Positions 1-12,200 of a stretch of 64,000 nucleotides of DNA are shown piece after piece. The DNA is from Edaphochlamys debaryana (Eukaryota; Chlorophyta; Chlorophyceae; Chlamydomonadales), in NCBI GenBank assembly GCA_016858145.1, contig JAEHOE010000200.1, forward strand, positions 102,427 through 166,426. The letters are read 5' to 3'. The position numbers were made by a program, and so were the translations under genes. The notes below the pieces were generated by a model that saw only the letters and a program-made list of their open reading frames with translations, made no database searches and was not told where the DNA came from. Position 1 is the first letter of the stretch. Each line of letters starts with the position of its first letter.

Positions 1-1215
1 TCTACAGCAGATCCGCACCCTTTATGGTCGACCAGTGCGCCCGCGTCGGCACGCAAACACACGCTGCCCCACCTCTTCGTGCGCCTAACGCAAGCCCTAT
101 TTAGAAATATGCTGCATTGCACCAGGGCGTGAAGTCAACACGTGGTCGCCTGTGCACCTAACATGGGCTCGTCAATGGCTACTGCCCTACTGGTCATGCC
201 ACTCAATGCTTCAGTTCAGAGCACAAGCACCCGCGTTTACTTTGCGCAAACCAATCTACCCTCTACTCCTCCTGCCATCAACAGGCCGCTGTGCCCACCT
301 TCCCCTCTGGATACCAACGAAATTCCCAAACGTTCCCTCATGTATGAAAAAACCCACGGTTCAGCCCGGCCGACAGCCCACTGTGCGGTGCCGCCCCAGC
401 CCCACGCCCTCCACTCCGCGGGCCCCCGGGCAAGAGTACACCTTCCCTCCGTAGCACCGCGCTGCCCGGCCGCAGTCGCGGGTGGGCCTCCGCCGCGAAT
501 GTTCCCCGCCCTGCCTCCCGCTCCCTTCCGTGCCTTCGCCACGCCTGCTCCGCCCAGACACCCCACGTCCTCCCGGCCTGGCCCTTGCTCGCCTGCCCAC
601 GCTGCCCCGGGTGCGGGGCCGCACGCCCAGGCCCACGCTTCGCACGTGGCTCCGGCCCAGCAACCCGGCCCGGCCAGCGGCCGCGCTCGCTTGCAGCAGG
701 CCAGGCAGCCCCCGTGGACGTCAACCAGCGCTGCCGCTGCGCCCCCGCACTTCAGGACGAGGTTCAGCCGCGCCGAGCTGACCCCGACTGCGCCGCTACA
801 CTGAACGGCGCGTCCACCGCAGCAGCCGCCCACGTTTGACGCCGCCCCGGAGCGGCCGCTCGCTGCTGCCAAGGTGCCGCCACCCAGCCTCGTCGCGAGC
901 ACCTCCTCTCCAGAGCCCTCCGCCTCGTCCCTCTGCTGCCGCTGCCGCCCAACCACCTCCCGTCTGCTCCAGCCGCTGCTGGCGCCGGCTCCTGCCGCGG
1001 CCTGCTCCCCTCCAGAGGTTCTCCGTGCTGCCAGGGGCTAGAAGCGGGGCCCAGACCGCTCGCTCCGCTGCCGCCGCCAGGCACTCCTCACCGGCCGCGC
1101 GGCGCGCGGGGTGCAACCGACGGCCCCTGCTGGCCCTCCGCCTTGGGCCCAGCGGGAGGGCCACATACAGTCCACCGCCCCTTTGCCCCTCGTGCCTTGC
1201 GTTTGCACCCTCTCT
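1..1215. other. 3' flank of VAMP72-like gene A, no gene recognised
   Basis: This very GC-rich stretch lies downstream of the minus-strand VAMP gene and should contain its 3' UTR. Several overlapping ORFs run through 140-1160 on both strands. They are Arg/Pro/Ala-rich, match no family I know, and look like composition-driven open frames. I found no TTACA (reverse of the algal TGTAA signal), so the poly(A) site is not placed. Confidence 0.5.
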
Positions 1216-2940
1216 CTATTTGAGGCAGTTACCGCCCGAGAAGCAGACGATGAGGAAGATGACGACGCCCAGAATGAGCAGCGCGAACAGCACCACCAGC
1301 TTCATGCGGCAGTTCTGCCACCACATCTTGTTGCGCAGCTGCCGCCCCTTGCGCTGGAACTGCTCGGCCTGGAGGGAGCGAGGGCGGACCGGGCGATGGG
1401 TGGGGGCGGGGAACGTGGGCACTCGGGGATAGGATGGTTGTGATACCGCCACGCCCCCCGTCTGCGCATCCGTGCGCCCCGTCGCACGTTCGCTTCCCCA
1501 GCCCGAGCACTGCCCCGGTCGCCCAACCTGCCCACCAACGCTCTCCCGAGGCCGGCGCTCTTTGCCGTTTCCTCCGACCGGTTCCCTCCATCCCCGCCGT
1601 CGGCACCCAGGGGCGCACCTGGTTCCGCAGGTCGTCCGTCTTGTCCACCAGCAGCTCGATCTTCTCCCCCCGCTCGAGCACCTTCTCAATGTTCTCCACC
1701 ATGACGTCCTTCACCTCGTTCACCTGGGGGAGGCGAGCACGGAGTGGGGTGGCGGGGGAGGTGGTGTGAAGGCGGTGGGGCGGAGGGGCGTGGAGGTGAC
1801 AGGCAAAGTTCGCGAAGCACATGTGGGGGATGCACGCAGCAAGGCTAGCGATGCAGGGCAGTGCGCAGCGCAGGGTCAGGCGCCGGCCGCTGACGGCATC
1901 CGTACATCCTGCCGCCGCCCGTCAGCACCTTCCCCACAAAGTCACAGGCCTCCGGACGGAAGCCGCCACCCCGCGCCGTACCTTCTTCTGTACGGCAGCA
2001 ATCTTGGAGATCTCCTCCGGGTGCGCCATGCAGTACTCCATGTGGCTCTTGAGCCGGGGCCTGTGAGGCGGACGACGAGGCTTCAACGGCTGTGTAACAC
2101 AGAAGAGCAGGTGCAGAAAGCCACAGGGCCAAGCCTGAGGCCGCCACACGGCCCTCGTGAGCTGCCAACTCATTCTCTGGAAGACCATTTTGACACTTCA
2201 GGGCAGCTCCCGTAGCTGCTGAAGGTGTGTGCTTGCACGGGAGGCGCGGCCGGCCTAGGCCGCCAGCTGATGACACCAACCCGGCACTACCAGGCCCCAA
2301 GCGGGCCCCAGCTCGGCCGGCTGGTCTCTAGCCTCGACAGAAGCAACACGCCGTGGTGGCGCTGCGTGCTGCCTAATCCGCATGTCGGCCCGGGGCAGAG
2401 GGCGTGGCTTGGCCCTCCAGCGGCCGCGACGCAACAGCCCTCGCCGACGGGGGGGTCCGCGGCGGGTGCCTTTGCCCGACACGCCCCGCAGTCCGTCCCA
2501 CGCCCTTTCACGCCCACAGAACCTTGAAAGGGCTCGCGAAACCCGCAGGCTCACCCGAACACGCGGTCCATGCTCAGGGCAGCTGCCGTCTGGGCCCGCT
2601 CCGCGAACTTCTCCTCAAACTCGTCGCGGACGCGCTCCAGGAACGCAAACGGGATTTGTCGCCCGTAAGCATCATCCGCGACAACGAGGTACGCTGCAGC
2701 AAAAGAAGTCGGGGTCATCGGACGCCCCGCAGCATGGCCCTAGCGTGCTCCCGACTCACTGAAGCCGTTCTGGACGAGGAAGTTGAACGTGTGCCGGTCA
2801 CAGGCTATCGTAAACTTGCTCTCCGGGTTCTGCAGCTTCTGTAGGCACTCAATTGCCACTGTGTTGAAGTTGCCGCTGTAGGGCGTGTATTCCGCGAGCA
2901 CCGTGGTGCTGCGTGCTACAAAAGCATATATGAGCGGCAT
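1216..2940 (-). CDS. VAMP72-like R-SNARE (synaptobrevin), copy A
   Basis: Vesicle R-SNARE of the plant VAMP7/VAMP72 class, which pairs with Q-SNAREs for membrane fusion in secretory or endosomal traffic. Five exons: 2940-2760, 2693-2555, 2060-1982, 1723-1619 and 1368-1216. All junctions are phase-consistent and give 218 aa, the usual family length. The longin domain starts [18 protein letters not shown] and covers about residues 1-120. The SNARE helix (about 130-185) includes [19 protein letters not shown], with the zero-layer Arg in VLERGEK. A basic WWQN stretch precedes the C-terminal anchor [20 protein letters not shown], and the protein ends GGNCLK. The start at 2940 gives the canonical family N terminus; an in-frame upstream non-ATG extension was rejected. 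It is divergent from copy B at 3419, and its last three exons have exactly the same lengths as those of copy B. Confidence 0.92.
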
Positions 2941-3418
2941 GGTTGCGGGTCCCCGGAGCCGGAAGCTTCTCAAGCGGAGAACCTAAACTTCAAGCGGGAT
3001 CCCCACGAACTGCGTGTATGCGGAGGTTTCGCGCGGGGGGGCTGTATGGGGCTGCAAGTTTAGGTACGGTGCGCTAGTTAGAACAAAGCAAGTCTGCCGC
3101 GTCTGCTCGGCGACATGACAGTTGCCCAAGCAGAGGTCGATGTCGACCTTGGCTCGCCGAGTCGGCCGCTGTGCACCAGACACCAACACTCCACACACTC
3201 TGCCCATACCAGCGCTGTGCTCGAACCTGCGACCTGCTGCCAGGTACCTTCGCCCAACTCGCGCTCACTAGCCAGCACAGAGCCGAGGCCCACTTCCCCC
3301 GCAAACCCCCTTTTTAATACAACGATGACGTTACGCCGCTGCAGCTTGAGAAGACGGGGGTGAAGCCCCGCGAATGCCTAGGATGGGAGTCTAGTCTGCC
3401 ACAGGCTTGCCCGATAGG
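2941..3418. promoter_or_regulatory. divergent intergenic region between the two VAMP72-like genes
   Basis: These 478 bp separate the two start codons and must contain both 5' UTRs and promoters. An AT-rich patch (CTTTTTAATACAAC) lies near 3310, about 110 bp upstream of copy B. I see no clear TATA box. Small ORFs here are not convincing. Confidence 0.5.
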
Positions 3419-6219
3419 ATGCCTCTGATCTACGCGTCGGTCTCTACCGCTGCGAGTCTAGTCACGCTAGCGGAGTATGCAGCCTTCTCGGGGAACTTCA
3501 GCCAGGTCGCGCGGGACTACCTCCAGGCGGCTCGGCGCCCCGAGGCGGGGAAGTTCACCTACACGGTCGGGGGGCACACATTCAACTTCTACTCGCGGGA
3601 GAACTATGGTGAGGGGGCTGCGTGAGGGCCTGGAAGACGGGGAGGGTCTGGCGGGGCAGGGCAGGGGGGGCGGGCAGGGGCTTCGGGCCACTACCGGTAA
3701 CGGGGAATGGTGGGCCGTATGCGTGTGGCCACTGCCGGTAGGGTGCCGCCCTGTTGTCAGCTCCCTGCCTGGGCCCGTGGGCGATGTGGTCTTCGCAATG
3801 CGGCCTCTGTTAGGACACCAGAGGCGAGCATGGTACCGCATCGGTGCTGGTACAAGGATCGGGGTCCTCAACGGGACGTGGGCTGGGACCCAGCCTACCG
3901 GTATCCCGTCCCGGACGGGATCTACGGCCCGAAGTCAACCAGGCTACCTGCGCCGAGGGGCCTTGCCAGAGGGCCTGCAGCTGATGCACAGGGATTGGGC
4001 ACGGGCCTGCGGGTCTTGAGCAAGCATGGTCCACGTGTGTTGGGGCACCGGGAGGCACTCGACACGCCAGGGGCGCACGTGCCCCATCACGCCCGCACGC
4101 CTGCCTCCGGGTCGTCCAGGACCCGACCCCGCGGCGAGCTGCAACCCCATCCATACCTGCCCTCCTGCCCTCCCACCCACACCCACACCCAACCCTCTGC
4201 TCGCCGCCGCCGTCCCCGTCCCGCCATCCCTGCGCACACATAGCCTCTCCCGCCGCCTCCCTTACCCCTCCACCCCGCCCCGCTGCACCGCACCCGGCTG
4301 CCCCCCTCTCACCCCCGCCTGCCCCCGCCCGCCCCCCGCAGTCTTCCTGGTGGTTGCTGACGAGGCGTACGGCAGGGCCATTCCCTCAGCCTTCCTGGAC
4401 CGCATGGCGGCTGAGTTCGAGGCCAGGCACCTGGACAAGGTGCAGGGCGCGGCGCGGGAGGGCTGCCTCAACGGCTCCTTCGGGTGGGTGCAGGGGTGGC
4501 GGGGGGAGGTCGGGGGGGGGGTCCGAGTGCGGCTGCGGGGCGGGTGCCAGGGCGGGTGGCGGCACAGGGGCTGGGATGAGGGCCGTGCGGCTGGGTCGGG
4601 ATGTGCAGGAGCCTCTTGCAGGGGCAGCCTGCCTCAACGGCTCCTTCGGGTGGGTGCAGGGGCGGAGGGGGGTCGTGGGGGGTTGAGTGCGGTTGCAGGG
4701 ATGGTGCCTGGGTGGGTGGCGGCACAGGGGCTGGGATGAGGGCCGTGCGGCTGGGTCGGGATGTGCAGGAGCCTCTTGCAGGAGCAGCCTGCCTCAACGG
4801 CTCCTTCGGGTGGGTGCAGGGGTCGTGCGTGTGGTGCGGGGGTGGAGCAGAGCATCAGGAGTGGGTGCAGGGCGGCGCAGGGGCTGCAGTGGGGGAAAAC
4901 GGTATGGGCCGGGGTGGGCCTGAGCTCTTCGCAGGGAGAAAGCTGCCTTAACGGCTCCTTTGGTGCGGGTGCGGGGACAGACGGAGGTCTGGGGGGGGCC
5001 CGAGGTTGGTGCGGGGAGGTGCCAGGGCGGCTGGCGGCACAGCATCTTAGCAGGGCTGCCTCAAAGGCTCCTTCGGGTGGGTGCAGGGCGGCGAGGGTTG
5101 ACCGGGGGCTGCGGGCGGGCGCCCAGGCCCGGGAGCGGTGTGGTGAGGCGGGCGGGCTGACGGGATGGTGTGCCGCTCACAGGGCTGGTGGGTGGCGGGC
5201 ATAGGAGGCGGTGAGGCGGGGGTTCGGGGCTGGGACAGCGGGTCTTGCTGGCAGGACAGCGGCGGAGGCCGTGTCCCCGCTCACCCCTTCACCCCTCCTG
5301 TAAACCCCTCCCTACCCCTCCCTTACCCCCCTTCAACCTACTACCCCCCCGCAGCAAGCAGCTCAAGCAGATGATGGAGCACGCCACGCAGTACCCCGAG
5401 GAGTACTCCAAGGTGGCGTCCGTGCAGAAGAAGGTGTGGGGGGGGAGGGGCGAGGGGGCCGGGCGGGGGCCGGAGGTTGTCTCCCCCGGCCGAAGAGGGT
5501 GAGGAGCGGAAGCAGAAAGGGTGAGGGGCCGGTGGGGGTCTCTCCGTGCTTTGGACGGGCGGAGGATGGGGCGGTGGCGCGAGTGGGCAGGGAACGCTTG
5601 TCCTTGTCGGGAAGCGGGAGAGTGGCAAGAAGGAAGCGCCGTCTATGCACCTTGCGCTTACCTAACCTCCCCAACGCCCACCTGCCATTACCTGTTGGCC
5701 CCAGGTGGACGAGGTGCGCGACATCATGACGGACAACATCAACAAGGTCATCGACCGGGGGGAGAAGCTCGACTCCCTCACCAACAAGGCCGAGAACCTG
5801 GAGTTCGAGGTGGGGCGGGGCGGGGGGTGGGGGCGTTGGGGGTAACGTGGTGGGGTGGGGTGGGGTGGGGTGGGGCAAGGGTTAAAGGCATGGTTTAGGG
5901 AGGGGGTACCAAGTAGGCAAGGCCCTGGAGTTCGGGGAGAGGCGGGGACGCGCCGTGCTGGAGCAAATGGGCAATGCGCACAGACCCTCCTCACCCTGGT
6001 CCTCACCCTGCCCGCCGGCCGGTCCCGCCTCTCCCCACCCCCCGCCCTGCCCTCCCGCCCCCCCAGGCCGACCGCTTCGTGCGCACGGGCCGCACGCTGC
6101 GGCGCAAGATGTGGTGGCAGAACTGCAAGATGAAGATCGTGGTGGCCTTCGCCGTCATCCTGCTGGCCGTGGTTATCTTCCTGCTCGTGTGCTTCTCGGG
6201 CGGCAACTGCCTCAAATAG
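3419..6219 (+). CDS. VAMP72-like R-SNARE (synaptobrevin), copy B
   Basis: Paralogue of copy A with the same role class. Exons 3419-3608, 4342-4483, 5355-5433, 5705-5809 and 6067-6219 give 222 aa with phases 1,2,0,0, the same as copy A. The longin domain begins MPLIYASVSTAASLVTLAEY. Exon 2 carries FLVVADEAYGRAIPSAFL. The SNARE motif includes VDEVRDIMTDNINKVIDRG with the zero-layer Arg in VIDRGEK. The anchor IVVAFAVILLAVVIFLLVCF is followed by the same GGNCLK tail as copy A. The linker between longin domain and SNARE motif (about residues 95-115) is more divergent and contains EGCLNGSFG where plant VAMP72 has SLNKEFG. Intron 2 (4484-5354) contains five-fold duplication of the exon-2 end. Intron 4 has a TGGGG run. 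Confidence 0.92.
4463..5076 (+). repeat. tandem duplication of the exon-2 end and 5' splice site of VAMP copy B
   Basis: The 21-bp core CTGCCTCAACGGCTCCTTCGG, which is the last part of exon 2, followed by GTGGGTGCAGG occurs at 4463-4483 (the real exon end), 4629-4649 and 4789-4809. Diverged versions are at 4943-4963 and 5056-5076. Spacings are 166, 160, 154 and 113 bp. The 160-bp unit from 4554 is repeated almost exactly from 4714. Copies 2 and 3 are preceded by CTCTTGCAG, which resembles a 3' splice site. Confidence 0.88.
5851..5875 (+). repeat. (TGGGG)5 run in intron 4 of VAMP copy B
   Basis: Five perfect TGGGG units lie just after the 5' splice site of the intron that separates the SNARE-motif exon from the anchor exon. 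The transcript would carry five G4 tracts, so it could form a G-quadruplex. Confidence 0.85.
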
Positions 6220-6507
6220 GGAGGGCCATCGACAGCCCCGGGCCTCGTGGGGACGACGGAGGACACGCACTGTCTTCCGTGGGCGGAGCGGAGGCAGCAT
6301 GTGTGCAGCGAGGCGGCGGCGCAGCGGGCGCAAGCTCGGCGCGTTTGGCTCCAGCGGCCAGGCAACTCCAGGGGACTACCGGTACGCAAATGCTGCCCAT
6401 GCCGCTGCCCATGCCGAGCAGTTGGTCCTCCGTGGGCCATGCATGGCGGTGCGACCGCCTCTGCATGCGGCAGGTGCACTGCAGCCCTGCCGCAAGCCGT
6501 CCTTGTC

Positions 6508-6551
6508 TACCGGATCAAGGTCCCTGGTTTACCGGATCAAGGTCCCTGGTT
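6508..6551 (+). repeat. perfect 22-bp tandem duplication in 3' UTR
   Basis: The 22-bp unit starting TACCGGATCAAGG and ending CCTGGTT occurs twice head to tail (6508-6529 and 6530-6551) in the putative 3' UTR of VAMP copy B. Confidence 0.9.
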
Positions 6552-6979
6552 ACCCGGGGGTCTCGCCCAGCGGCCTGGCTGCGGCCCCTGAACGGCGCAC
6601 TCGGCTGCGGCTGCTGCTCCCAGGTGCAGAGCGGGACGCAGTTCCATGCGGCCACGGGGCCTTTGCTTGCTCGAGGGCTGGCGGGTGAGGGAGAGTTTGT
6701 TGGGAGCGTCGCACGTAACTGCTGTTGGGGCAGCAGCTGCAAAAGCGAGCTAGTATTTGTGCTTGGTGCGCCCGGCGACATTAGAAGCTGCAATTCTGGA
6801 TGGGGGGGGTGTCATCCATGTGAACTGGGATTGCTAATGCGGGACCGGCACGATCTAGCGGTACATGAATCGAGTGCACGCATCGGGCCCGATCGAGGTA
6901 CTGCCTGCGGCGGCCTAAGACCCGGGGCCAGGCAGTCCTAGCGCACTGTCGTGCAGCGGAAGCTGCTGTCCGGGCCTGA

Positions 6980-6984
6980 TGTAA
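6980..6984 (+). other. candidate TGTAA poly(A) signal for VAMP copy B
   Basis: TGTAA is the usual volvocine poly(A) signal. This is the first plus-strand TGTAA noticed after the stop at 6219 and implies a 3' UTR of about 0.76 kb. Confidence 0.45.
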
Positions 6985-9299
6985 GAAGGCGGAGATGCTA
7001 GCTTAGGCTGCTCTAAACCAGCTCTTGATTTGCCAGAACCTACGCGTCATGGTGCACCCGCATACCAGCAAAGGTTGATGTCATGTTATACCAGCGTAAC
7101 CCGGCGTGCCACAAGTGTGCCGTCCGGAGTGCTCAGTCCCCAGACAGCCTTGAAGAAGAGGAGGAGGCTCCGAGAGTGCCCCACTGCCCCTGGGCTCTTG
7201 GTTGCACCAGCACTGATGATGTAGGCGCGGGGATTCCGGGCAACACGGGGTACGAACTGCGAAGGGCTCGTGGCCTCGGCCTCGGCTCTCGTCGTGCTAT
7301 CAGCATGTGCCGCGGCCGCCCGCCCTGCTTCGGGCCTCCCTTACCGCGCAACACACGTGACTCTGCAAAGTCTGCTCTCGCGGTTCATCTGCATGGAAAG
7401 CATTGCGGAGCCCGCCCCAGACCTCCCACATCGAGGTCACCTTGCTTGCAACACTTTCCCTCGCTCTGAGCGGCCCGAGGACACTGTGACGTGGGGCCGG
7501 AACCATAGTGCCCCTAAACGCCTTGGCGCCACGCCACGCGAGGGACGCTACGGACGACGTGCAGCCCGCGGCGGGGCTGACCATACCTCCAACCGCAGGC
7601 CGCCGGGAGCCATTCGCCGCGCCGGTGTCCTCGGGCCGGGTGCCATTGTTGTTGTTGTTACACGGACGTGGTACCAGCAGTGAACTCCCATTCGGGCCGT
7701 AGGCCATAGGGATAGGTCCAGCGACAGCGTGAACAAGGTCAGCGGAATCCAGGATGCGATGGTTACAGCAGGAACCGCCGCCAGAAGGGGAGGGGGTGAG
7801 CGAGAGCGCCACCTAATCCAGCCTTGCCCAGGAGCACGGCATGCGACAGGCAACTCTAAGCGCCCACATGACCCCAGGCCGGTGTCGCCGCCGCACTGGC
7901 TGCCACTCCCCCGACAAGCCCCGCCGCCGTCGCTGCTGCCCCGCTGCCTCACGGCCAGGGGTCCCCTTCTCACGGCAGCGCCGATGCGCCTGCCGCAGCC
8001 GACACAGAGGCAACAGGGACACAGGCCTGCCAGTGAGCCCCTGCACGGAGAGCGCGGGGAGACACGTGCAAGCGAGCCGGGTTCGCGCGACGGTGAGTGG
8101 GCCGGCCACTCAGTAAGAAGCCGTTAGGGAGCTTGTGGCATCGCGGGCTGGGCGTGAATCGCAGCAAGAGAAGGAAAGAGCCCACCCCCCTTCCAGCACG
8201 CCACCGGCGTCCTTGCCATAGTTGCCAAGCATGTGGTTATATCTCGCATACTGCATGCTGCAAACCAGACACACCGTGTACCGTGTGCTGGCCGGCGGTG
8301 CAGGGCCGTCGTGACTCGGTCCTGTTCGATGCCGGGGGTGTGGAGGCGTACATGGGGGCAAGCGCATATGTACGACTACCTGCCGGAGCTGGCTCGTGGT
8401 CTCCTGAGTCCTGAATACCTCCTCCAGCCGCCTCCTGCTCAGCACACCCCCTACTCCAGCGATTCCTTGAGGCTGGTGTGGCACTGCGGGGATAACCCAG
8501 GGGAAGCCTGCGTGTGCCTGTGCGGTGGGGGACAGGCGCCGTCACAGGGGACACGATCCAATCGGTCTCAAGGCGCTCCTCGTGCAGGATGCAAGGACAC
8601 GGGGGAGGTGGCACCAACACTTACCTCAACTGATCGTCGGGGAATCCTTTGCAGGAAACACAAGGTACCAGAGCGCTGCCTGCCTTGGAGCAGGCTGCTT
8701 ACATATGGACCGCAAGGGAGGTAGCCGCTGATCAGGACGGTCAGCACGACGCGCCTAGGAAATAGGAATTCAAGCTCAGGGCGCGGGCTTGCTGGTGGCC
8801 GAAGCGCTTGATCCGAGACAGAATTGTATATATGTGACGCGCAGGTGCAGCTTACATGGTGGGAGAAGCACACGGGGGCCCGGGGCCCGAGCGGGGGAGG
8901 GCACGAATCGTACCCGGCGTCATCCGGGTAGCCGTCGTGTCAGACGAGCCTCTCTCGGCAACACACAACAACGAACGCGCCGAGTCGGGCCTACTTCATA
9001 GCTTTCGCATCACACAGCTAGCGAGAGTTGCTTTTACCCCTAAGTCTTCACCAGGCTCTTGTGACCGAGCCGCGGTAGAAGTTACGCTTGGTACCTGAGA
9101 ACCCCTGTGTTTGTAAAGCCCATCATACAAGGTCGAAAACTTGACCAGAAGGCGCGTCAAGGCTAGCAGGCCATGGGCACACGCTGTGTGGGGCGCTCGT
9201 AGCCGCGCAGCCGCAGCAGAGTCTCACGAGCCCTGGACGGTGTCAGCCTGGCATGAGCAGCGCAGGCGGGAGGCCGGCGTGAGGACGCGCGACCCGGCT

Positions 9300-12200
9300 A
9301 TGAGTAAAAACAGAAGCGCCGGGTTGAGGCTCGCGCTGGTCACCTGCTGGCTTGCCTACGCCCGCCTGGCTCTTGCGGCTGCATGCTCGGTACCGTGTGG
9401 CCCCGGCGCCCTAGACGCTGCGTCCCCCAGCGTCTGGCGGTTGTCGGGGCCATGCTGCCTCGAACCGGGGAACGGGACCTCGGAGCGGTCCATTCAGGCG
9501 CGAGAGCTGCGGAGCTGGCTGTCCAGCAGCGCTCCTTCAACCGCCCCTGTGCGGCTTGAGGACGTTGAGCTCGCAGGGACGTGTGCAATGGTCTGGGCAC
9601 TTCAGGCGCAGGCCTGCAGCTTTCGAGCATCGGCCTTTTGGCCACCAGCAGGATTCCAGGTGCGAAACAGCGTTTTGGCCTGAGGAGTGACCATGACTTG
9701 CCACCCTGCACGTGAGGCCGCACTCCCGCCTCGGGCCGCCTTGCCTGCCTGCGCCTCAGCCCCTCCCCGCTCTCCCCTCCCCCGCCCAGGTTGGTCCCGG
9801 CTTCGCCTTCTTCCCCACATTTACCGGCGCCGATAACAGCGCGGCCACGCGGCTCAACGTAACCTGCGACCCCGCAGCGTGGGCAGCTCTGTCGTCGGCA
9901 AACCCCCTCCTCCCGTGTGGCACAGCCTCCGTGGCCTCCGCCGCTGAGCTCCTTGCGGCCCTGGCGTCGCTACAGCCCTCCCATGCCCGCATCCTGGTCA
10001 CTCTTATCGCCAACATAACTCTTCCCAGCGCCATGACGCCCTACGCCGACGACTCCCCAGACGACTCGTCGCCGCTAGCCGTGCTCTACCGCGACACGAC
10101 CTTGGTTGGCGGCACCGGAAACACCGGAGGTGACCCCCGTGTTGAGCTCGACCTCAACGGCCGCAGGAACGCATTCGCGCTGGTACAGGCGGGCGCTTCG
10201 GCCGGCGTTCCCGCGGACCTCATTGCTGCCGCGAGCGTCCCGGGTGGCGGGCCGGGCAGCCCAGCCATAAGGCACGTAACCCTGACTATGGCTGATCTGG
10301 TTGTTGTCAACATACCCGTGGGGCGCCCGTCGTCATGGCCGATCGGGCTGCTGAGTACGGACATGGATCACGTGGGGCTGAACAGGTGTGGCGGGGTTGG
10401 GGGATGGGGGCGGCCGACATTGTGTCATGCACAGGGGCTGGCGAGGGCCGGGCGGGAGGGCTGGGCGAGGAGGGCGTCGGACATCCTTGGCAGCGACAGC
10501 ACGGCGTGCAGGGGCATCAAGGCAACCTGAGCATGCATGTGTCCCTGCCTGTGTCTCTCTGCCTCACTGCACAAATTTCTTCCAACTCCGCGTCGCTGGC
10601 GCAGGAGCGCGGGCTCGCCCTTCCAGCTGTACCATCTACGCGTCATTATCGTGCTTCAGCCGGGGCTCGTTCGCTACTACTCGGCGTGGTGGGTCAGGGA
10701 CAGCTGAGGGAGCAACCCGACGTGCTGCGTTTGGGCCGTATTTGAGCCAACCAATTGCGCTACCGCTTGACTCATCACCACTGCCCTGCCTGCGCGTCTC
10801 CTCGCGGCCCAGGTACCACCGCTATACCTCGCCCATGCTGGATGAGCGGTCGGGTTCGGCCTGGGTGGGAGACCTCATGAATCCCGCTGTGCAGGTGCGT
10901 AGAGTTGGGGGCCAGGGTTGATCTACGGGGGCTGGGCCAGGCTGGCAGCGCTGCGGCCCCGTCGCAACGAGCGACCTCTTGTTGAGCGAGGCCCTCGATG
11001 GAACAACCGCGCACCCCCGCGTCCGTCGTACAGGTGGTTGACGTGGACGGCTACCTGACGCTGCACGGCACCACTCGTTCGTACGTCGACAAGTACAACG
11101 TCACTGCGAAGTCCACGAGGCTGCTGACGGCCGCCACCACGTGCCCCGTGGACTTGTGGGCGATCGAGGACCCGCCCGCGGCGCCCACCACCATCACCTT
11201 TGCGGCCAACGGCAGCCAGCTGCTGCAGAGGATGCAGGTGTGCAGCCTTGGGCGGGCGCCGCTGGGGACGCAACTCGCGGTGACGCATGCGTTCACGCGT
11301 AGAGCGCTTGCTAAGGGCAAGGGCGCGGGGGTGGTCTGCGGGTGTGCGGAGCCCACCCTGCTCGAGGGCCGGGATCCTAGAAACTCAAGCTCTCTGCAAG
11401 CGCGGGCCGCTCAGCATGGTAAGGGCGCCCACCCGCCGTGCGCCTTGCGCCGTGCGCGGGCCGTTGCCTGCCGCCACAAGTGTGCCGTTAATGACTCGTC
11501 GCCGTCCTTTTCTCGCAATGCAACCATGCAGGACATGTGGACGGGTCCGCGCGTAATCGTGCTGATGGGTGACGTTCCCAACACCATGATTTGGCCGAAG
11601 GTGCGGCCCACGGGCGCCAGGGGAAAGCAGGGAGCGTGAGGAGGTGGGGGCTGGTGCCGGTTGTTTGCGTAAAGGGGCACTCACGACAGGGTACCAGAGC
11701 GCCTGCAGTTGCCCCGGTTACGCAACGCTGCTCAGCGCTGGCAGCACCGCTCAAGCAGGGCCCTATATCCCTCCCCAACCATGTCTCCTTTCCTTTCCTT
11801 GGCCCGCCCGCCCTGCAGGAGGACACCCAACTCGCCTTCTCGCTCACGATTGCTGCCGCCTCGCCCGACGCGCGACCCGAGCTGGACATGCGCGGGGTGG
11901 TTCGCGCCCGCACGGCGCCCGGCTACAAGGTGTCTTTCCGCAACATCCGCGCGACGCACTTGTGGCCCTCGGTGTCATGGGCACTCTCCGAGGCGCCAGA
12001 CAGCCTGCCGGGCGTGCCGGGGTACGATGCATGGCGTAGCAGGCGAGTCGCGGGCGGGAGGTCAACCGTTACCGTTGACCGTTAACGTGTACGCGGCTGG
12101 GGGCTTGGGTGGGGTGGCGGTCGGTGGGGTGTGCAGAGCTGCCACGACTGCGAATTTTGCTTGCCCTGTTACAGGAGGTCGCTTGCACTGCTTGGGGGCT

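Larger units (their letters stand above)
6220..9299. other. 3' UTR of VAMP copy B and intergenic region, no gene recognised
   Basis: About 3 kb between VAMP copy B and the kinase gene. The first 760 bp up to TGTAA at 6980 are probably 3' UTR. The rest has many short ORFs on both strands with no family resemblance, a (TTG)n-like patch near 7650 and a second TGTAA at 9112-9116. I cannot support a gene here, but a short unrecognised one is not excluded. Confidence 0.4.

Noticed and set aside
4620..4810. Extra coding exons of VAMP copy B
   Set aside because: The LNGSFG mini-exons are 28 nt and would break the frame if inserted; joining 4483 to 5355 gives the full conserved protein.
9141..9299. 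Upstream in-frame start for the kinase
   Set aside because: It would put 53 Arg-rich residues before a typical signal peptide; the start at 9300 places the signal at the N terminus.
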